Made by a program: the position numbers and the translations under genes. From NCBI RefSeq assembly GCF_004804335.1, contig NZ_SRXY01000001.1:434001-498000 (forward strand): a stretch of DNA of 64,000 nt. The letters are read 5' to 3'. Source of the stretch: Pacificoceanicola onchidii (GTDB lineage: Bacteria > Pseudomonadota > Alphaproteobacteria > Rhodobacterales > Rhodobacteraceae). Below are positions 55,002 through 64,000 of the stretch, piece after piece. A model generated the notes under the pieces. The model did no database searches. It was not told the origin of the DNA and was given only the letters and a program-made list of their open reading frames with translations. Every line of letters begins with the position of its first letter. Position 1 is the stretch's first letter.

Positions 55002-56030
55002 ATGAGCACACAGACCCCTGTCATTCGTTGTCGCAACGTCTGGAAACTGTTCGGGGCCAACCCGGAACAGTACCTGAAGACCATGCCAGCCGGGCGCAGC
55101 TATGAAGACATTCACGCAGATGGCTACATCGCTGGGGTCAAGGATGTTTCCGTGGATGTCGGCCGTGGGGAGATGCTGGTGATCATGGGCCTGTCCGGCT
55201 CCGGAAAATCCACGCTGGTCCGGTGTTTTTCACGTCTGCACGACATCACGGGCGGCACCATCGAGGTTGAGGGCCAGGACGTGATGGCGCTTTCCGAGAA
55301 AGAGCTCATCGAACTGCGCCGCTCAAAAATGGGCATGGTGTTTCAGTCCTTCGGGCTTCTGCCGCATCGCACGGTCCTCGACAACGTGGCCTTTCCCTTG
55401 GAAATGCGCGGCCAGAATCGCCATGACCGCCGCGAACGTGCCCTTGAAGTGATCAAGCTGGTGGGTCTTGAAGGACGCGAGGATTACTTTCCCCGCGAAC
55501 TGTCCGGCGGTCAGCAACAACGCGTGGGCATTGCGCGCTCACTGGCAATCGAACCGGATATCTGGTTTCTGGACGAGCCCTTTTCCGCGCTTGATCCCCT
55601 GATCCGGCGCGAAATGCAGGACGAGTTCCTGCGCCTTCAGGAAATGCTGGGCAAGACCATCGTGTTCATTACCCATGATTTTGACGAGGCGCTGCGACTG
55701 GCAGATCGCATCGCCATCATGAAAAACGGCGCGATTGAGCAGTGCGACACCCCTGATCAGATTGTTCTCAAGCCCCGTACGCCTTACGTGCGAAAATTCA
55801 CCGAAGAGATCGAGAAATCGCGGGTTGTGCATGCAGGGGTTCTGGCAAAGCCGATCAACGGCACAGCGGTCGAAGGCGATCCCGTGGCGGGGGATCTGAC
55901 CATCCACCAACTGGCCCGGCAGCTCGTTGGCGATACACGCGACAACTTGCCCGTGGCGGGCAAGGACGGGGCGCTGATTGGCGTCCTGAACCGGCAGACG
56001 GCGCTCGACGTGTTGCTGGGGGACGGCTGA
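55002..56030 (+). CDS. tmoW: TMAO ABC transporter ATPase TmoW
   Basis: A 342-residue ATPase of the ProV/OpuAA family: Walker A GLSGSGKST, signature LSGGQQQRVG, Walker B IWFLDEPFSALD, switch His in THDFDEA, and a C-terminal accessory region. The N-terminal KLFGANPEQYLK is typical of betaine-class importers. ATG 55002 is chosen over an upstream in-frame start. tmoV begins one base after its stop. Confidence 0.9.
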   Translation: MSTQTPVIRCRNVWKLFGANPEQYLKTMPAGRSYEDIHADGYIAGVKDVSVDVGRGEMLVIMGLSGSGKSTLVRCFSRLHDITGGTIEVEGQDVMALSEKELIELRRSKMGMVFQSFGLLPHRTVLDNVAFPLEMRGQNRHDRRERALEVIKLVGLEGREDYFPRELSGGQQQRVGIARSLAIEPDIWFLDEPFSALDPLIRREMQDEFLRLQEMLGKTIVFITHDFDEALRLADRIAIMKNGAIEQCDTPDQIVLKPRTPYVRKFTEEIEKSRVVHAGVLAKPINGTAVEGDPVAGDLTIHQLARQLVGDTRDNLPVAGKDGALIGVLNRQTALDVLLGDG

Positions 56031-56031
56031 A

Positions 56032-58026
56032 ATGGTCGAGATTGCGTCTCCCATTGCGCCCATACGGCGCTCCGTGTCCTATGATCCGGTCATTATCGCG
56101 CTTCTGGGCCTCGCCGCGCTGCTCTGCTTCGCCAAACCGATCCTGCCCGATTTCCTGATCCGTGTCCCCGAAGCCTGGGTGCCGCCCTTGGCAAACTGGC
56201 TGGATACTTTTTTCGAGTTTATCAAAGGCGATCTCGACACCGGACGTCCGGGTTTGATCCATCTGACCCGATGGTTTGCCGAAGGTCCGCTGGCGTTTTT
56301 GCTTGGTGTGACGGCGAACTTGCTCGAAGGCAAACACCGCTGGCCCTTTTTCGACCCTTTGCCGTGGTCGACGGTGGCGGCGGTTGCGGCTGTGATCGGC
56401 TATTACCTTGGCGGTTGGCGGCTGGCGCTTCTGGGCGGCGGGACCTTCGTCTGGACAGCGCTTGTCGGGCAATGGAAGATCGCGATGCAAACCCTCTCGG
56501 TGCTCGCGGTGGCTGCGCCTCTGGCATTTCTCATTGGGCTGACCCTCGGCATCATGGCCTGGAAATGGGGCTGGTTCGAAAGGATGATCAAACCCGTTCT
56601 GGCGATCCTGCAAACTATCCCCTTCTTCACCTACCTGCTACCAGCGGTCATCTTTTTCAAGGTAGGCCCGACGGCGGGCGCCATCGCCACAACGATCTAC
56701 GCGATCCCGCCAATGGTGCTCATGACAACGCTCGGGCTCAAGAAAGTCGCCCCGGAGATCATCGAGGCGGGCAAGATGTCCGGCTGCACGCGGCTGCAAA
56801 TGCTGTTCCGGGTCTTCATCCCCTCCGCCCGCACGGAAATCCTGGTTGGGGTCAATCAGGTGATCATGCTGTGTCTGGCCATGGTGGTTCTGACGGCGTT
56901 CATCGGGATGCCCGGCCTGGGTGGCAAACTTCTGGCGATGATGAACAGCTTCAAACTTGGCCGATCCTTCGAGATTGGTGTGACCATTGTATTGGTCGCG
57001 ATCACGCTGGACCGCATGTCCAAGGCCTGGGTCGTCAAACTGCCCGTGCACCACGAACGTGGCACCCCTTGGCATATTCGGCACAAATATCTGGTCATGG
57101 CTGTGGCCGCGTTTGTGTTCTTCCTGCTGCTCAGCCAGTTCGTCGATATCCTCGACAAGGTCGGCCGCAAGCAATCTCTGTCCATGGGTCGCGAGATTGA
57201 CACTGTTATCAAAGGCGCGCTGGCCATTGATGCCGTGAAGTCCGTGACAGAGACCATCCGGTACGTGCTCAATGTCTGGGTACTGATCCCGTTCCGCAAC
57301 GCGTTGCTGTGGATCCCGACGCCCGCCTTCATCCTTGTCGTGGTGGCCTTTGCGTGGGGTTTCGGCGGAAAACGCCCAGCGCTTTTTGCGACGGCCTTCT
57401 TCACAACGGTTGCCTTTTCGGGCTGGTGGGACCGCTCCGTGATCACGCTCTACTCTGTGATTTCCGCGGTCATCCTGTCGGTCATGATCGGCGTCCCGCT
57501 GGGCATCCTTGCGTCCCGGTCAAAAACCTGGGCCACGCGCATTCTGCTGGTTTGCGATACGGCACAGACGTTCCCCAGTTTCATCTACCTGTTGCCCGCG
57601 ATCATGTTGTTTGGGGTGTCGGACGTGACGGTTGTGCTGTCGATTGTCATTTTCACCACGGTTCCCCTGACCCGTTACACGATCGAAGGCCTGCGGAATG
57701 TTCCGGCGGAGATGACGGAAGCTGCCGATATGTCCGGGGCGACGCGCCGCCAAAAACTGCTGAACGTGCAACTTCCCATGGCGCTGCCAACCATGGCCGT
57801 CGGGTTCAACCAGGCCATCATGTTCGCATTTTTCATGGTCATCATCGCCGCCTTCATCGGCACCCAGGATCTGGGGCAGGAGTTGCAGCGCACCTTGGCG
57901 GGTACGGATTTGGGAAAGAACTTTGTGCTCGGTATGAACGTTGCGCTGATGGCCCTGACCTTCGATCTGACCCTGATGAGCTGGGCCGGGAAGAAGAACA
58001 AGATGCTTGGATTGTCGGCCCGCTAA
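56032..58026 (+). CDS. tmoV: TMAO ABC transporter permease TmoV (double-domain)
   Basis: A 664-residue permease with two BPD_transp_1 domains joined in one chain (about 140-340 and 450-650), each with the EAA-like loop: EIIEAGKMSGCTRLQ and EMTEAADMSGATRRQ. The single-chain duplication is characteristic of TmoV. It starts one base after tmoW and so is translationally coupled. A hairpin follows the stop. Confidence 0.9.
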   Translation: MVEIASPIAPIRRSVSYDPVIIALLGLAALLCFAKPILPDFLIRVPEAWVPPLANWLDTFFEFIKGDLDTGRPGLIHLTRWFAEGPLAFLLGVTANLLEGKHRWPFFDPLPWSTVAAVAAVIGYYLGGWRLALLGGGTFVWTALVGQWKIAMQTLSVLAVAAPLAFLIGLTLGIMAWKWGWFERMIKPVLAILQTIPFFTYLLPAVIFFKVGPTAGAIATTIYAIPPMVLMTTLGLKKVAPEIIEAGKMSGCTRLQMLFRVFIPSARTEILVGVNQVIMLCLAMVVLTAFIGMPGLGGKLLAMMNSFKLGRSFEIGVTIVLVAITLDRMSKAWVVKLPVHHERGTPWHIRHKYLVMAVAAFVFFLLLSQFVDILDKVGRKQSLSMGREIDTVIKGALAIDAVKSVTETIRYVLNVWVLIPFRNALLWIPTPAFILVVVAFAWGFGGKRPALFATAFFTTVAFSGWWDRSVITLYSVISAVILSVMIGVPLGILASRSKTWATRILLVCDTAQTFPSFIYLLPAIMLFGVSDVTVVLSIVIFTTVPLTRYTIEGLRNVPAEMTEAADMSGATRRQKLLNVQLPMALPTMAVGFNQAIMFAFFMVIIAAFIGTQDLGQELQRTLAGTDLGKNFVLGMNVALMALTFDLTLMSWAGKKNKMLGLSAR

Positions 58027-58077
58027 CCGGTTCAAAAGGGCGTCGGCAGGCTGCGTTCTGAACGGGCTACAACGGAG

Positions 58078-58104
58078 GATCAGACCCCTGAAGCGGGTCT
58101 GATC
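58078..58104 (+). terminator. hairpin after tmoV
   Basis: Perfect 10-bp stem GATCAGACCC / GGGTCTGATC with a 7-base loop, 52 bases after the tmoV stop. No T tract follows, so termination may be partial. Confidence 0.55.
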
Positions 58105-58179
58105 GATTGAACGCACGTTGTCAGCAGTTTGCGACCGCCAAGACGCTGAGCCTTTGACCCGGCAACAACTTGAAATGAA

Positions 58180-58256
58180 TGGCGATCCCTGAAGGACTCG
58201 AACCCTCAACCTGCTGATTAGAAGTCAGCTGCTCTATCCAGTTGAGCTAAGGGACC
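58180..58256 (-). tRNA. tRNA-Arg (anticodon TCT)
   Basis: A full 77-base cloverleaf on the minus strand: acceptor GGTCCCT / AGGGATC with one G-T pair, D arm GCTC...GAGC, anticodon stem GCTGA/TCAGC around the loop CTTCTAA (anticodon TCT), T arm GAGGG-TTCGAGT-CCTTC, and encoded CCA. It reads AGA codons. No integrase or duplicated tRNA end is seen beside it. Confidence 0.96.
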
Positions 58257-58319
58257 GCTACATCTGTACTTGCCGATTTTCGCAGGCGGGGGCAACCGTC
58301 GTTGCGAAAAAAGCCGCAC

Positions 58320-58781
58320 TCAGAGCCGAAGGGTCATAAAGACGCTCAGCGGGTCTGACACATAGTCCCCGAACGGCGGGCAGTAGGTGAAGCCCGCAGC
58401 CTCGTAGAGACCGCGCGCCGCGGCGAACCCGTCCTCGGATCCGGTCTCGAGAAACGCAGCCTGCGCCTGTGTCTTGCGCGCTTCGTCCAGCAGATGCGCA
58501 AGCAACACCGCGCCATACCCCCGGCCCCGCATTTCGCTGGGGACATGCATCGACTTCAACTCGGTCTCTGCCTGGCCCATCGGTTTCAACGCACCAACCG
58601 CACAGACGGCACCGCTTTCATCGCGCAGCGCATAGACAGATGCGCCGGACGCGCGCAGCGCCTCGGATGTCATCACATGGCAACTTTCCTCAGGCGTCTG
58701 CGCCCGCATTGCCTCGTGATGGCGCTCAAGGATGGCTTCCACGGCGGGATCGGCTGTCTCAACTCGGGTTATGCTGGTCAC
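58320..58781 (-). CDS. GNAT-family N-acetyltransferase
   Basis: A 153-residue acetyl-CoA-dependent acetyltransferase. Motif A is complete: LKSMHVPSEMRGRGYGAVLL (the RGxGxG/A loop), and motif B contains GLYEAAGFTYCPPFGDY. The acetyl acceptor is unknown. GTG start after GAGGGAG. It is a single gene, convergent or tail-to-tail with nothing, next to the tRNA. Confidence 0.9.
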   Translation of the reverse strand: MTSITRVETADPAVEAILERHHEAMRAQTPEESCHVMTSEALRASGASVYALRDESGAVCAVGALKPMGQAETELKSMHVPSEMRGRGYGAVLLAHLLDEARKTQAQAAFLETGSEDGFAAARGLYEAAGFTYCPPFGDYVSDPLSVFMTLRL

Positions 58782-59012
58782 GTCGCGGCTCCCTCATGTG
58801 TTCTCCCGCGCACCCTTGCCGCCGCCAGAGCCGGGTTCAAGCGAAATTGGCGCGGGATGCAAAATTGCAGCACCCTATCGGCGCGCTGCTGCCGAGACAG
58901 GCTTTGCGCGTCAAATCTCGTGCCTTTGCACAGGTTTTCGCCTATTGTGCAGAAAAACATATGAGGCGGGGGGCCGCAAAAGGCCGCATACCCCCAGAGC
59001 AGAGAGCAGACC

Positions 59013-61010
59013 ATGATGCAGCGCGTGATGCGTCCAAAGCCGGAATCCGGCCGCTACCTGAGTCCAGTTTTTCGGATCTTCGGGTCGAAACCTATTGTTT
59101 CTATTGTCCTTTCCCTTTTTCTCCTTCTGGGCACCGCTATTGAGAGCCGTGCACAGGTCACTTTGAACCTGCGCGATGCGGACCTGCGCAACTTCGTCGA
59201 GATTGTTTCCGAAGCCACGGGCCGCAGCTTTGTGCTCGACCCCGGCGTGCGCGGCACCGTGACGGTGCTTTCCCCCGAAGAGATGTCAAACGATGCCCTT
59301 TACGAGGTGTTTCTGGCGGTGCTGGAGCTGAACCGGCTGACAATCGTCGAAGGCGGCGGAGCGGATCGGATCGTGCCGATGAACACCGCACGCGAGCTGG
59401 CCTCCGGCGCGTCGCGCCTGCCCGGCGGCTTTGAAACCCGCGTCATTCGCGTGACCAACATCACGCCGCAGGAAGCCATCGAAGTGGTGCGCCCGTTGCT
59501 GCCCTCCGAGGCGATCATCTCTGCCGTCCCGAACTCCAAACGCCTGATCCTATCGGACCGCGCCGCGAATATTGCGCGGATCACCAAGCTGATTGACCAG
59601 CTCGACAAACCTTCGGCCAATCAACCGGTGGAAATCATCCGCCTTCAAAACGCCAATGCCGCCGATGTGCTGCAGGTGGTACAATCCATGGAAATCATCG
59701 AGCAAGGCGCAGCGGTGAGCGTCGACCGGCGCTCCAATGCGCTGGTGATCTCGGGCTCCGAAGGCATGCGCCACCGCGTGCGTGTTCTGGTTGGCGAGCT
59801 GGACCGACAGGGCGACACCGTGGTCAGTCGCGCCATCGCGCTGAACTATGCCGACGCCGCCTCCATCGCCGACGTTGTCACCCGCACGTTGTCCACCGAA
59901 GACCCCACGGGCACCCGTGCGCCCATCCGCATCGTGCCGGAGCTTCAGACCAACTCTCTGCTGATCTCCGCCCCGCGCGAGCGCATCAATGAGATCGCGG
60001 ACATGGTGCGTTACCTGGACAAACGCCCAACGCAGGTTCTGGTCGAGGCCGTGATCTTTGAGATGACCGTCGAGGGCCTCTCGGATCTCTCCGCCCAGTT
60101 CGGCGCGGTGCTGAACGACGCGCTCATTGGTGGCACGCAATTCACCCTGCCGGGGCGCTCGTCCCTTGTGAACCTCGTCTCCAGCCTCAACGCCGGCAAC
60201 ACGCCGGATCCGGGTGCGGGCGGCGTGGCCGGGTTCGGCAGACAACGCGGCGATGACGGCTTTGTCGGCCTTCTGACCGCCATCACCTCCGTCAACTCCA
60301 CACGCCTGCTGTCCACCCCCTCAATCCTGACCCTGAACAATCAGGAAGCGGAAATCGTGGTGGCCCAGAACGTGCCCTTCGTGACCGGCAGCTTCACCAC
60401 GGTCAGCGAAAGCGCCGTCGAAAACCCGTTTCAGACCATCGAACGGCAGGACGTGGGCCTGACGCTAAACGTCACCCCACAGATCAACGCCGACCGCACC
60501 GTGCGCCTGCTGATCAAGCAGGAGGTTTCAAACCTGACCAACTCCAACGCCTCCTCGGGCGGCGAGATCACCACCAAACGCTCTCTGTCGACCGCGGCGC
60601 TGGTCAGCGACGGTTCGGTGATCATGCTCGGCGGTCTTTTGGAGAACGGCAACGGCACCGCGCGGCAAGCTGTCCCCGGCCTGTCGAAACTGCCGGTCCT
60701 TGGCGCGCTGTTCCGGGGCAAAAATGCCAACCGCAGCCAACGTGTGTTGTTGGTCATGATGCGCCCTCAGGTCGTCTCGAACGACAGCGAAGCCGCCCGC
60801 ATCAGCCGCCAGCTTGCCCGCAAGGCCAAGCAAACCGCCGCTTCCATCGCGCCGCTGGATGATGGAAAGTACCCGACATCACATATCAACAGCCTGCCCT
60901 TCGACGGGGTTGACTTGAACCAACCTTTTGATGCCGGATTCATTGATGACGTCGCCCAAAGCCGAAACTTCCCCCCGCTCCCGGGCCGCCTCCGTTTCGA
61001 CGGAAAATAG
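59013..61010 (+). CDS. gspD: type II secretion system secretin GspD
   Basis: A 665-residue outer-membrane secretin: signal peptide to about residue 48, N-domains (LNLRDADLRNFVEIVSEATG; LPSEAIISAVPNSKRLILSD) and a C-terminal secretin domain (LLSTPSILTLNNQEAEIVV; VPGLSKLPVLGALFRGK). It forms the exit pore of the type II system. It lacks the extra C-terminal S-domain, so a pilotin may not be needed. gspE overlaps its end and gspF follows. Confidence 0.94.
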   Translation: MMQRVMRPKPESGRYLSPVFRIFGSKPIVSIVLSLFLLLGTAIESRAQVTLNLRDADLRNFVEIVSEATGRSFVLDPGVRGTVTVLSPEEMSNDALYEVFLAVLELNRLTIVEGGGADRIVPMNTARELASGASRLPGGFETRVIRVTNITPQEAIEVVRPLLPSEAIISAVPNSKRLILSDRAANIARITKLIDQLDKPSANQPVEIIRLQNANAADVLQVVQSMEIIEQGAAVSVDRRSNALVISGSEGMRHRVRVLVGELDRQGDTVVSRAIALNYADAASIADVVTRTLSTEDPTGTRAPIRIVPELQTNSLLISAPRERINEIADMVRYLDKRPTQVLVEAVIFEMTVEGLSDLSAQFGAVLNDALIGGTQFTLPGRSSLVNLVSSLNAGNTPDPGAGGVAGFGRQRGDDGFVGLLTAITSVNSTRLLSTPSILTLNNQEAEIVVAQNVPFVTGSFTTVSESAVENPFQTIERQDVGLTLNVTPQINADRTVRLLIKQEVSNLTNSNASSGGEITTKRSLSTAALVSDGSVIMLGGLLENGNGTARQAVPGLSKLPVLGALFRGKNANRSQRVLLVMMRPQVVSNDSEAARISRQLARKAKQTAASIAPLDDGKYPTSHINSLPFDGVDLNQPFDAGFIDDVAQSRNFPPLPGRLRFDGK

Positions 61011-62469
61011 CGGCTCGCTCGGGCACCTGCCGTTTTCCTTTGCGCAGGACCAGCAGGTTGTGTTGGAGGGCGCGCGGGTGACGCTGGGGCCCAATGCCAC
61101 GCAGCTTGGTCTGCGCGAGGTGCAACGGCGCGTCGGGCTTGATCCGATAGAGGTCATCGAGGTCGACCAGATCGCCTTTGACAAGGCGCTGGCCGATGCC
61201 TACCGCGATGGCGAACACAGTGCCGCCGCCGCAGGTGATGACATCAGCTTTGATCTTGAAGAGGCCGAATTTGCCCGCCGCCAGCGTGATCTGCTGGACG
61301 AGCCGGGCGACGCCCCGGTGATCCAACTGGTCAACCAACTTCTGCGCCGCGCGGTGCAAAGCGCGGCCTCAGATTTGCATATCGAGCCACACGAAGGCGG
61401 TCTTCGCGTGCGCATGCGCATTGATGGTGTCTTGCAGGAAGTTCTGAACCGCCCCGATGTCCCCGTGCGCCGGATTGTCTCGCGCCTCAAAGTCATGGCC
61501 GGACTGGACATTGCCGAAACCCGCCTGCCGCAGGACGGGCGCATTCCTCTCTCGCTTGGCGGCAAGGTGATCGACACCCGCGTCAGCTCGCTGCCCGGCC
61601 ATTATGGCGAGCGCATCGTGCTGCGGATTCTCGACCGCTCTACCGGCTTGATGCCGCTGGTCGATCTGGGCCTTTCAGAGAGCCAGGAGCGGCTGCTACG
61701 CCGCCTCGCCGCCTTCCCCAACGGCGTGATCCTTGCCACCGGGCCAACTGGCGCGGGCAAGACGACGACGCTCTATTCCCTGCTGCAACTGGCCGACCGC
61801 GACGCGCGCAACATTGTCACCGTGGAAGACCCCATCGAGTACGACCTGCCCGGCGTCAGCCAGAGCCAGATCAACTCCGAGATCGGCATGACCTTTGCCG
61901 CCGGTCTTCGCGCCACGCTGCGTCAGGACCCGGATGTGATCCTCGTCGGCGAAATCCGCGATGGCGAAACCGCCAGCACCGCCGCGCAGGCCGCGCTCAC
62001 GGGACACCTCGTGTTTTCATCCCTACACGCCAACAGCTCTGTCGGCGCCATCGTGCGCCTGCGCGATCTGGGGCTGGAAAACTTCCTCATCGCCGCCACC
62101 CTGCGTGGTGTCATCGCCCAACGCCTCCTGCGAAAGCTTTGCCCGCATTGTGCCGAAGCCGAGCCTCTGGCCGAAGAACACGAACGTCTGTTTGATCGCC
62201 ATCGCATCGCTTTGCCCAATGTCACTTACCACCCAGTTGGATGCCCTGAATGTCAGGGCACAGGCCACGCCGGGCGCATGGGGATTTTCGAGATAACGGA
62301 GGTAGACGAACGTCTGCGCACCGCCATCGACGGCGGCGAAAGCGAAGCGGCAATCAAGGCGATTGCCCTCGCGCCCGGCGACACGCTGACCGGACAGGGC
62401 CTTCAGGCCGTAGCCGATGGGCGTGTCAGCCTTGAAGAGGCGCTGCGCGTGGTCGGGGACGCCACATGA
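60946..62469 (+). CDS. gspE: type II secretion system ATPase GspE
   Basis: About 507 residues. The hexameric ATPase powers the pseudopilus: Walker A GPTGAGKTTTLYSLL, the Asp box, Walker B VILVGEIRDGETA, and a zinc-binding tetra-Cys unit (LCPHCAE and CPECQGTG). ATG 60946 lies 65 bases inside the 3' end of gspD; since this frame has no later good start before conserved sequence, the overlap is probably real. Its last 4 bases overlap gspF. Confidence 0.93.
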   Translation: MTSPKAETSPRSRAASVSTENSGSLGHLPFSFAQDQQVVLEGARVTLGPNATQLGLREVQRRVGLDPIEVIEVDQIAFDKALADAYRDGEHSAAAAGDDISFDLEEAEFARRQRDLLDEPGDAPVIQLVNQLLRRAVQSAASDLHIEPHEGGLRVRMRIDGVLQEVLNRPDVPVRRIVSRLKVMAGLDIAETRLPQDGRIPLSLGGKVIDTRVSSLPGHYGERIVLRILDRSTGLMPLVDLGLSESQERLLRRLAAFPNGVILATGPTGAGKTTTLYSLLQLADRDARNIVTVEDPIEYDLPGVSQSQINSEIGMTFAAGLRATLRQDPDVILVGEIRDGETASTAAQAALTGHLVFSSLHANSSVGAIVRLRDLGLENFLIAATLRGVIAQRLLRKLCPHCAEAEPLAEEHERLFDRHRIALPNVTYHPVGCPECQGTGHAGRMGIFEITEVDERLRTAIDGGESEAAIKAIALAPGDTLTGQGLQAVADGRVSLEEALRVVGDAT

Positions 62470-63674
62470 GAGCCTACAGCTACACGGCCTACACCAGCTC
62501 CGGCAAACGCAAGACCGGAACAATTGTGGCCGAGACCGAGGCCCATGCGACAGAACAACTGGCCGAGCAGGACCTGTTCACCTCGGAGCTGACGGAAACC
62601 GGCGCGGCCAAAACCGGCAAACGCAGCCTCTTTGCCCGAAAACTGGTGCCGGACTTGCAGGCGGTCTTCACCCGGCAGATGGCGGTGATGTTGGCGGCGG
62701 AATTGCCGGTGGATGCCGCTTTGGAGGCCGTCAGAACTGGCGGACATCCGGCGCTTGAAACCGTTGCCGCGCAGGCGCGCGCCGATCTGCTCGACGGCGC
62801 GGCGCTCTCGGACGCCTTGGAACAATCGGGCGCAGGCTTCCCCCCCTATTACATCGCCGCCATGCGCGCGGGCGAAGACGCGGGCGAGTTGGCGGCGGTG
62901 TTCGGCGAATTGGCGGATCACCTGGAGCAGGAAAACACCGGCAAAGCCCAGATCGCCACGGCGCTGATCTACCCGGCTTTCGTCGCCGCTGTGTCGCTGC
63001 TGGTCTGCGGCATTCTCATGGTCAATGTCGCGCCCGAGATTGTGGCGATGTTCGAAATGACCGGCCGCCCGCTGCCGCCTCTCACGGTTTTCGTGATGGG
63101 CGTCTCGGACGCAATTCGTGCGCATTGGGAGCTGATTTCATGCGGAGTTGCCGCGCTGATCCTGCTGTTTCTGGCAATCCCTCGCGTGCCAGCCCTGAAA
63201 CGGGCCAAAGATCGTGTTCTGCTCAAAACCCCGGTGCTCGGGCGTCTGGCGCGGCTCACGGAGGCGGTGCAATACATGCGCACGCTGGCGCTTGTGCTCG
63301 GCTCCCGCCACGCGGTTCTGAGCGCGGTGGACAGCGCGGCCTCGGTTCTGACAATCGAGGCGTTTCAGACCGAAGCGCAAGACGTCGGCACCGGCGTGCG
63401 GCAGGGGCAAAGCCTCGCCTCCGCCTTGGAATCGCTCAGCATTCTTCCACCCGTATCGCGCCAACTTATTGCGGCAGGAGAGGTTTCTGTGCGCCTGGCC
63501 CGCATGACAGACCGCGCCGCCGCATTAACCGAGCACAGATTGACCACAGAACGCAAAAGAATTGCAGCGTTGCTTGAGCCTATGTTGATGATGGTGGTTG
63601 GCGGTTTGGTGCTGGTGATCGTTCTGGCGATCCTGTTGCCGGTCTTCGATCTTCAATCCGCCGTGGCAGGCTGA
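62466..63674 (+). CDS. gspF: type II secretion system inner-membrane protein GspF
   Basis: A 402-residue protein with two T2SSF domains (about 70-190, 270-395; LVPDLQAVFTRQMAVMLAAE and EAVQYMRTLALVLGSRHAV) and three membrane helices (about 165-190, 218-240, 370-395). It is the platform that connects GspE to the pseudopilus. ATGA overlap with gspE shows coupled translation. gspC-like is convergent, 3 bases after its stop. Confidence 0.94.
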   Translation: MRAYSYTAYTSSGKRKTGTIVAETEAHATEQLAEQDLFTSELTETGAAKTGKRSLFARKLVPDLQAVFTRQMAVMLAAELPVDAALEAVRTGGHPALETVAAQARADLLDGAALSDALEQSGAGFPPYYIAAMRAGEDAGELAAVFGELADHLEQENTGKAQIATALIYPAFVAAVSLLVCGILMVNVAPEIVAMFEMTGRPLPPLTVFVMGVSDAIRAHWELISCGVAALILLFLAIPRVPALKRAKDRVLLKTPVLGRLARLTEAVQYMRTLALVLGSRHAVLSAVDSAASVLTIEAFQTEAQDVGTGVRQGQSLASALESLSILPPVSRQLIAAGEVSVRLARMTDRAAALTEHRLTTERKRIAALLEPMLMMVVGGLVLVIVLAILLPVFDLQSAVAG

Positions 63675-63676
63675 CG

Positions 63677-64000
63677 TTACTCGACGAACTCCAGCAACTC
63701 GGGTGCATCGCCGTCGCGGGAGACCCAGACGCCCGCGTCGTCAATGCGCACAACTTCAATACCGTCGCGCAGCATATGACCGGGCCTGACAAGCTGTTCG
63801 CCGGTGGCGTGGTTGATCATCGCCCAGGTCACATCCTCCATCTGCACCATGCCCTTGAGCTCATAGCCCAAGGTCTCGAGCGGCGGTTTGGGGGGCTTGG
63901 GCGGTTGCGGTTCTTCGCGCGGCGGCGGCGGGGGCGGTGGTGCGGGCGGCTTGGGCGGCTTGGGCGGCTGCGGCTCGCCAAAGACGGCGGGCCAGCCGCG
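63677..64000 (-). CDS. GspC-like type II secretion protein, N-terminus cut by window edge
   Basis: An open frame from base 64000 to the stop at 63677, 107 visible residues. The first 40 are a Pro/Lys-rich spacer (PPKPPKPPAPPPPPPP and a second such run), and the last 65 form a small beta domain (YELKGMVQMEDVTWAMIN, then LRDGIEVVRIDDAGVWV) like the HR domain of GspC/PilP. GspC links GspD to the inner-membrane complex, and the Pro-rich stretch would cross the periplasm. It is on the opposite strand from gspDEF, which is unusual. The start lies outside. Confidence 0.72.
   Translation of the reverse strand, partial: RGWPAVFGEPQPPKPPKPPAPPPPPPPREEPQPPKPPKPPLETLGYELKGMVQMEDVTWAMINHATGEQLVRPGHMLRDGIEVVRIDDAGVWVSRDGDAPELLEFVE

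Noticed and set aside
58180-58256. tRNA as the attachment site of an island
   Set aside because: No integrase gene, repeated tRNA end or composition change is seen on either side.

Overview
The window is a gene-dense, high-GC stretch of a marine alphaproteobacterial chromosome, most likely Rhodobacteraceae (Roseobacter group). The pointers are a PutR/PutA pair, an LdtR-like MarR regulator, an FMN riboswitch on a RibH2-type lumazine synthase, FnrL-type boxes, and a TMAO transporter (tmoXWV) beside torTSR. I see no rRNA, CRISPR array, insertion sequence or prophage. One tRNA-Arg (TCT) is present. Both ends cut genes: a TPR protein on the left and a GspC-like protein on the right.

Layout. 0-10 kb: proline catabolism (putR, putA), a rhomboid protease, an inositol-monophosphatase-like protein that has lost its metal ligands, small regulators, sdhE and an aspartate aminotransferase. 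10-13.5 kb: a VWA protein, glyoxalase I, and a Slam-like outer-membrane protein next to a TbpB-like lipoprotein. 13.6-18 kb: thyA and folA, then an AT-rich orphan gene with a HEPN-like motif at the folA 3' end, an inverted-repeat element, and parE. 18-23.5 kb: a HExxH lipoprotein, a cytochrome c, an MttB-family methyltransferase without pyrrolysine, riboswitch-ribH and a lytic transglycosylase.

23.5-30.3 kb is the most unusual region. A SARP/TPR regulator faces a vanadium-haloperoxidase-like enzyme whose N-terminus is eleven YDG repeats. A subtilase-like protein follows, and divergent from it is a second, algal-type haloperoxidase homologue whose vanadate site has decayed. The intergenic DNA carries TTCACGC heptamers at 11- and 22-bp spacing, the type of site SARP regulators use.

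30.3-35.9 kb is an amine or imino-acid catabolic operon (DapA-like, aldehyde dehydrogenase, FAD oxidoreductase) with GntR and GlxA-type regulators. 35.9-45.6 kb is a respiratory and sulfide block on the minus strand: cydDC, cydAB, a secreted DsrE protein, a 45-residue cydX, a second DsrE-like protein, a Tat-exported sulfide:quinone reductase-like protein and a DUF5368 membrane protein. A divergent nsrR sits at its head. Three FnrL boxes lie about 20 bp upstream of -10 elements, and an NsrR-like palindrome overlaps the cydD promoter. The block looks built to pass electrons from sulfide to a sulfide-resistant oxidase under low oxygen, with nitric oxide control.

45.6-49 kb: a MATE exporter and a CPA2 cation/proton antiporter. 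49-58 kb: torT, torS and torR (TMAO sensing) next to tmoX, tmoW and tmoV (TMAO import), with tor-box-like decamers between torR and tmoX; no torCAD is present. 58-64 kb: the tRNA, a GNAT acetyltransferase and type II secretion genes gspD, gspE and gspF, with a GspC-like gene on the opposite strand. Function calls rest on motifs recognised by eye; no database search was run.
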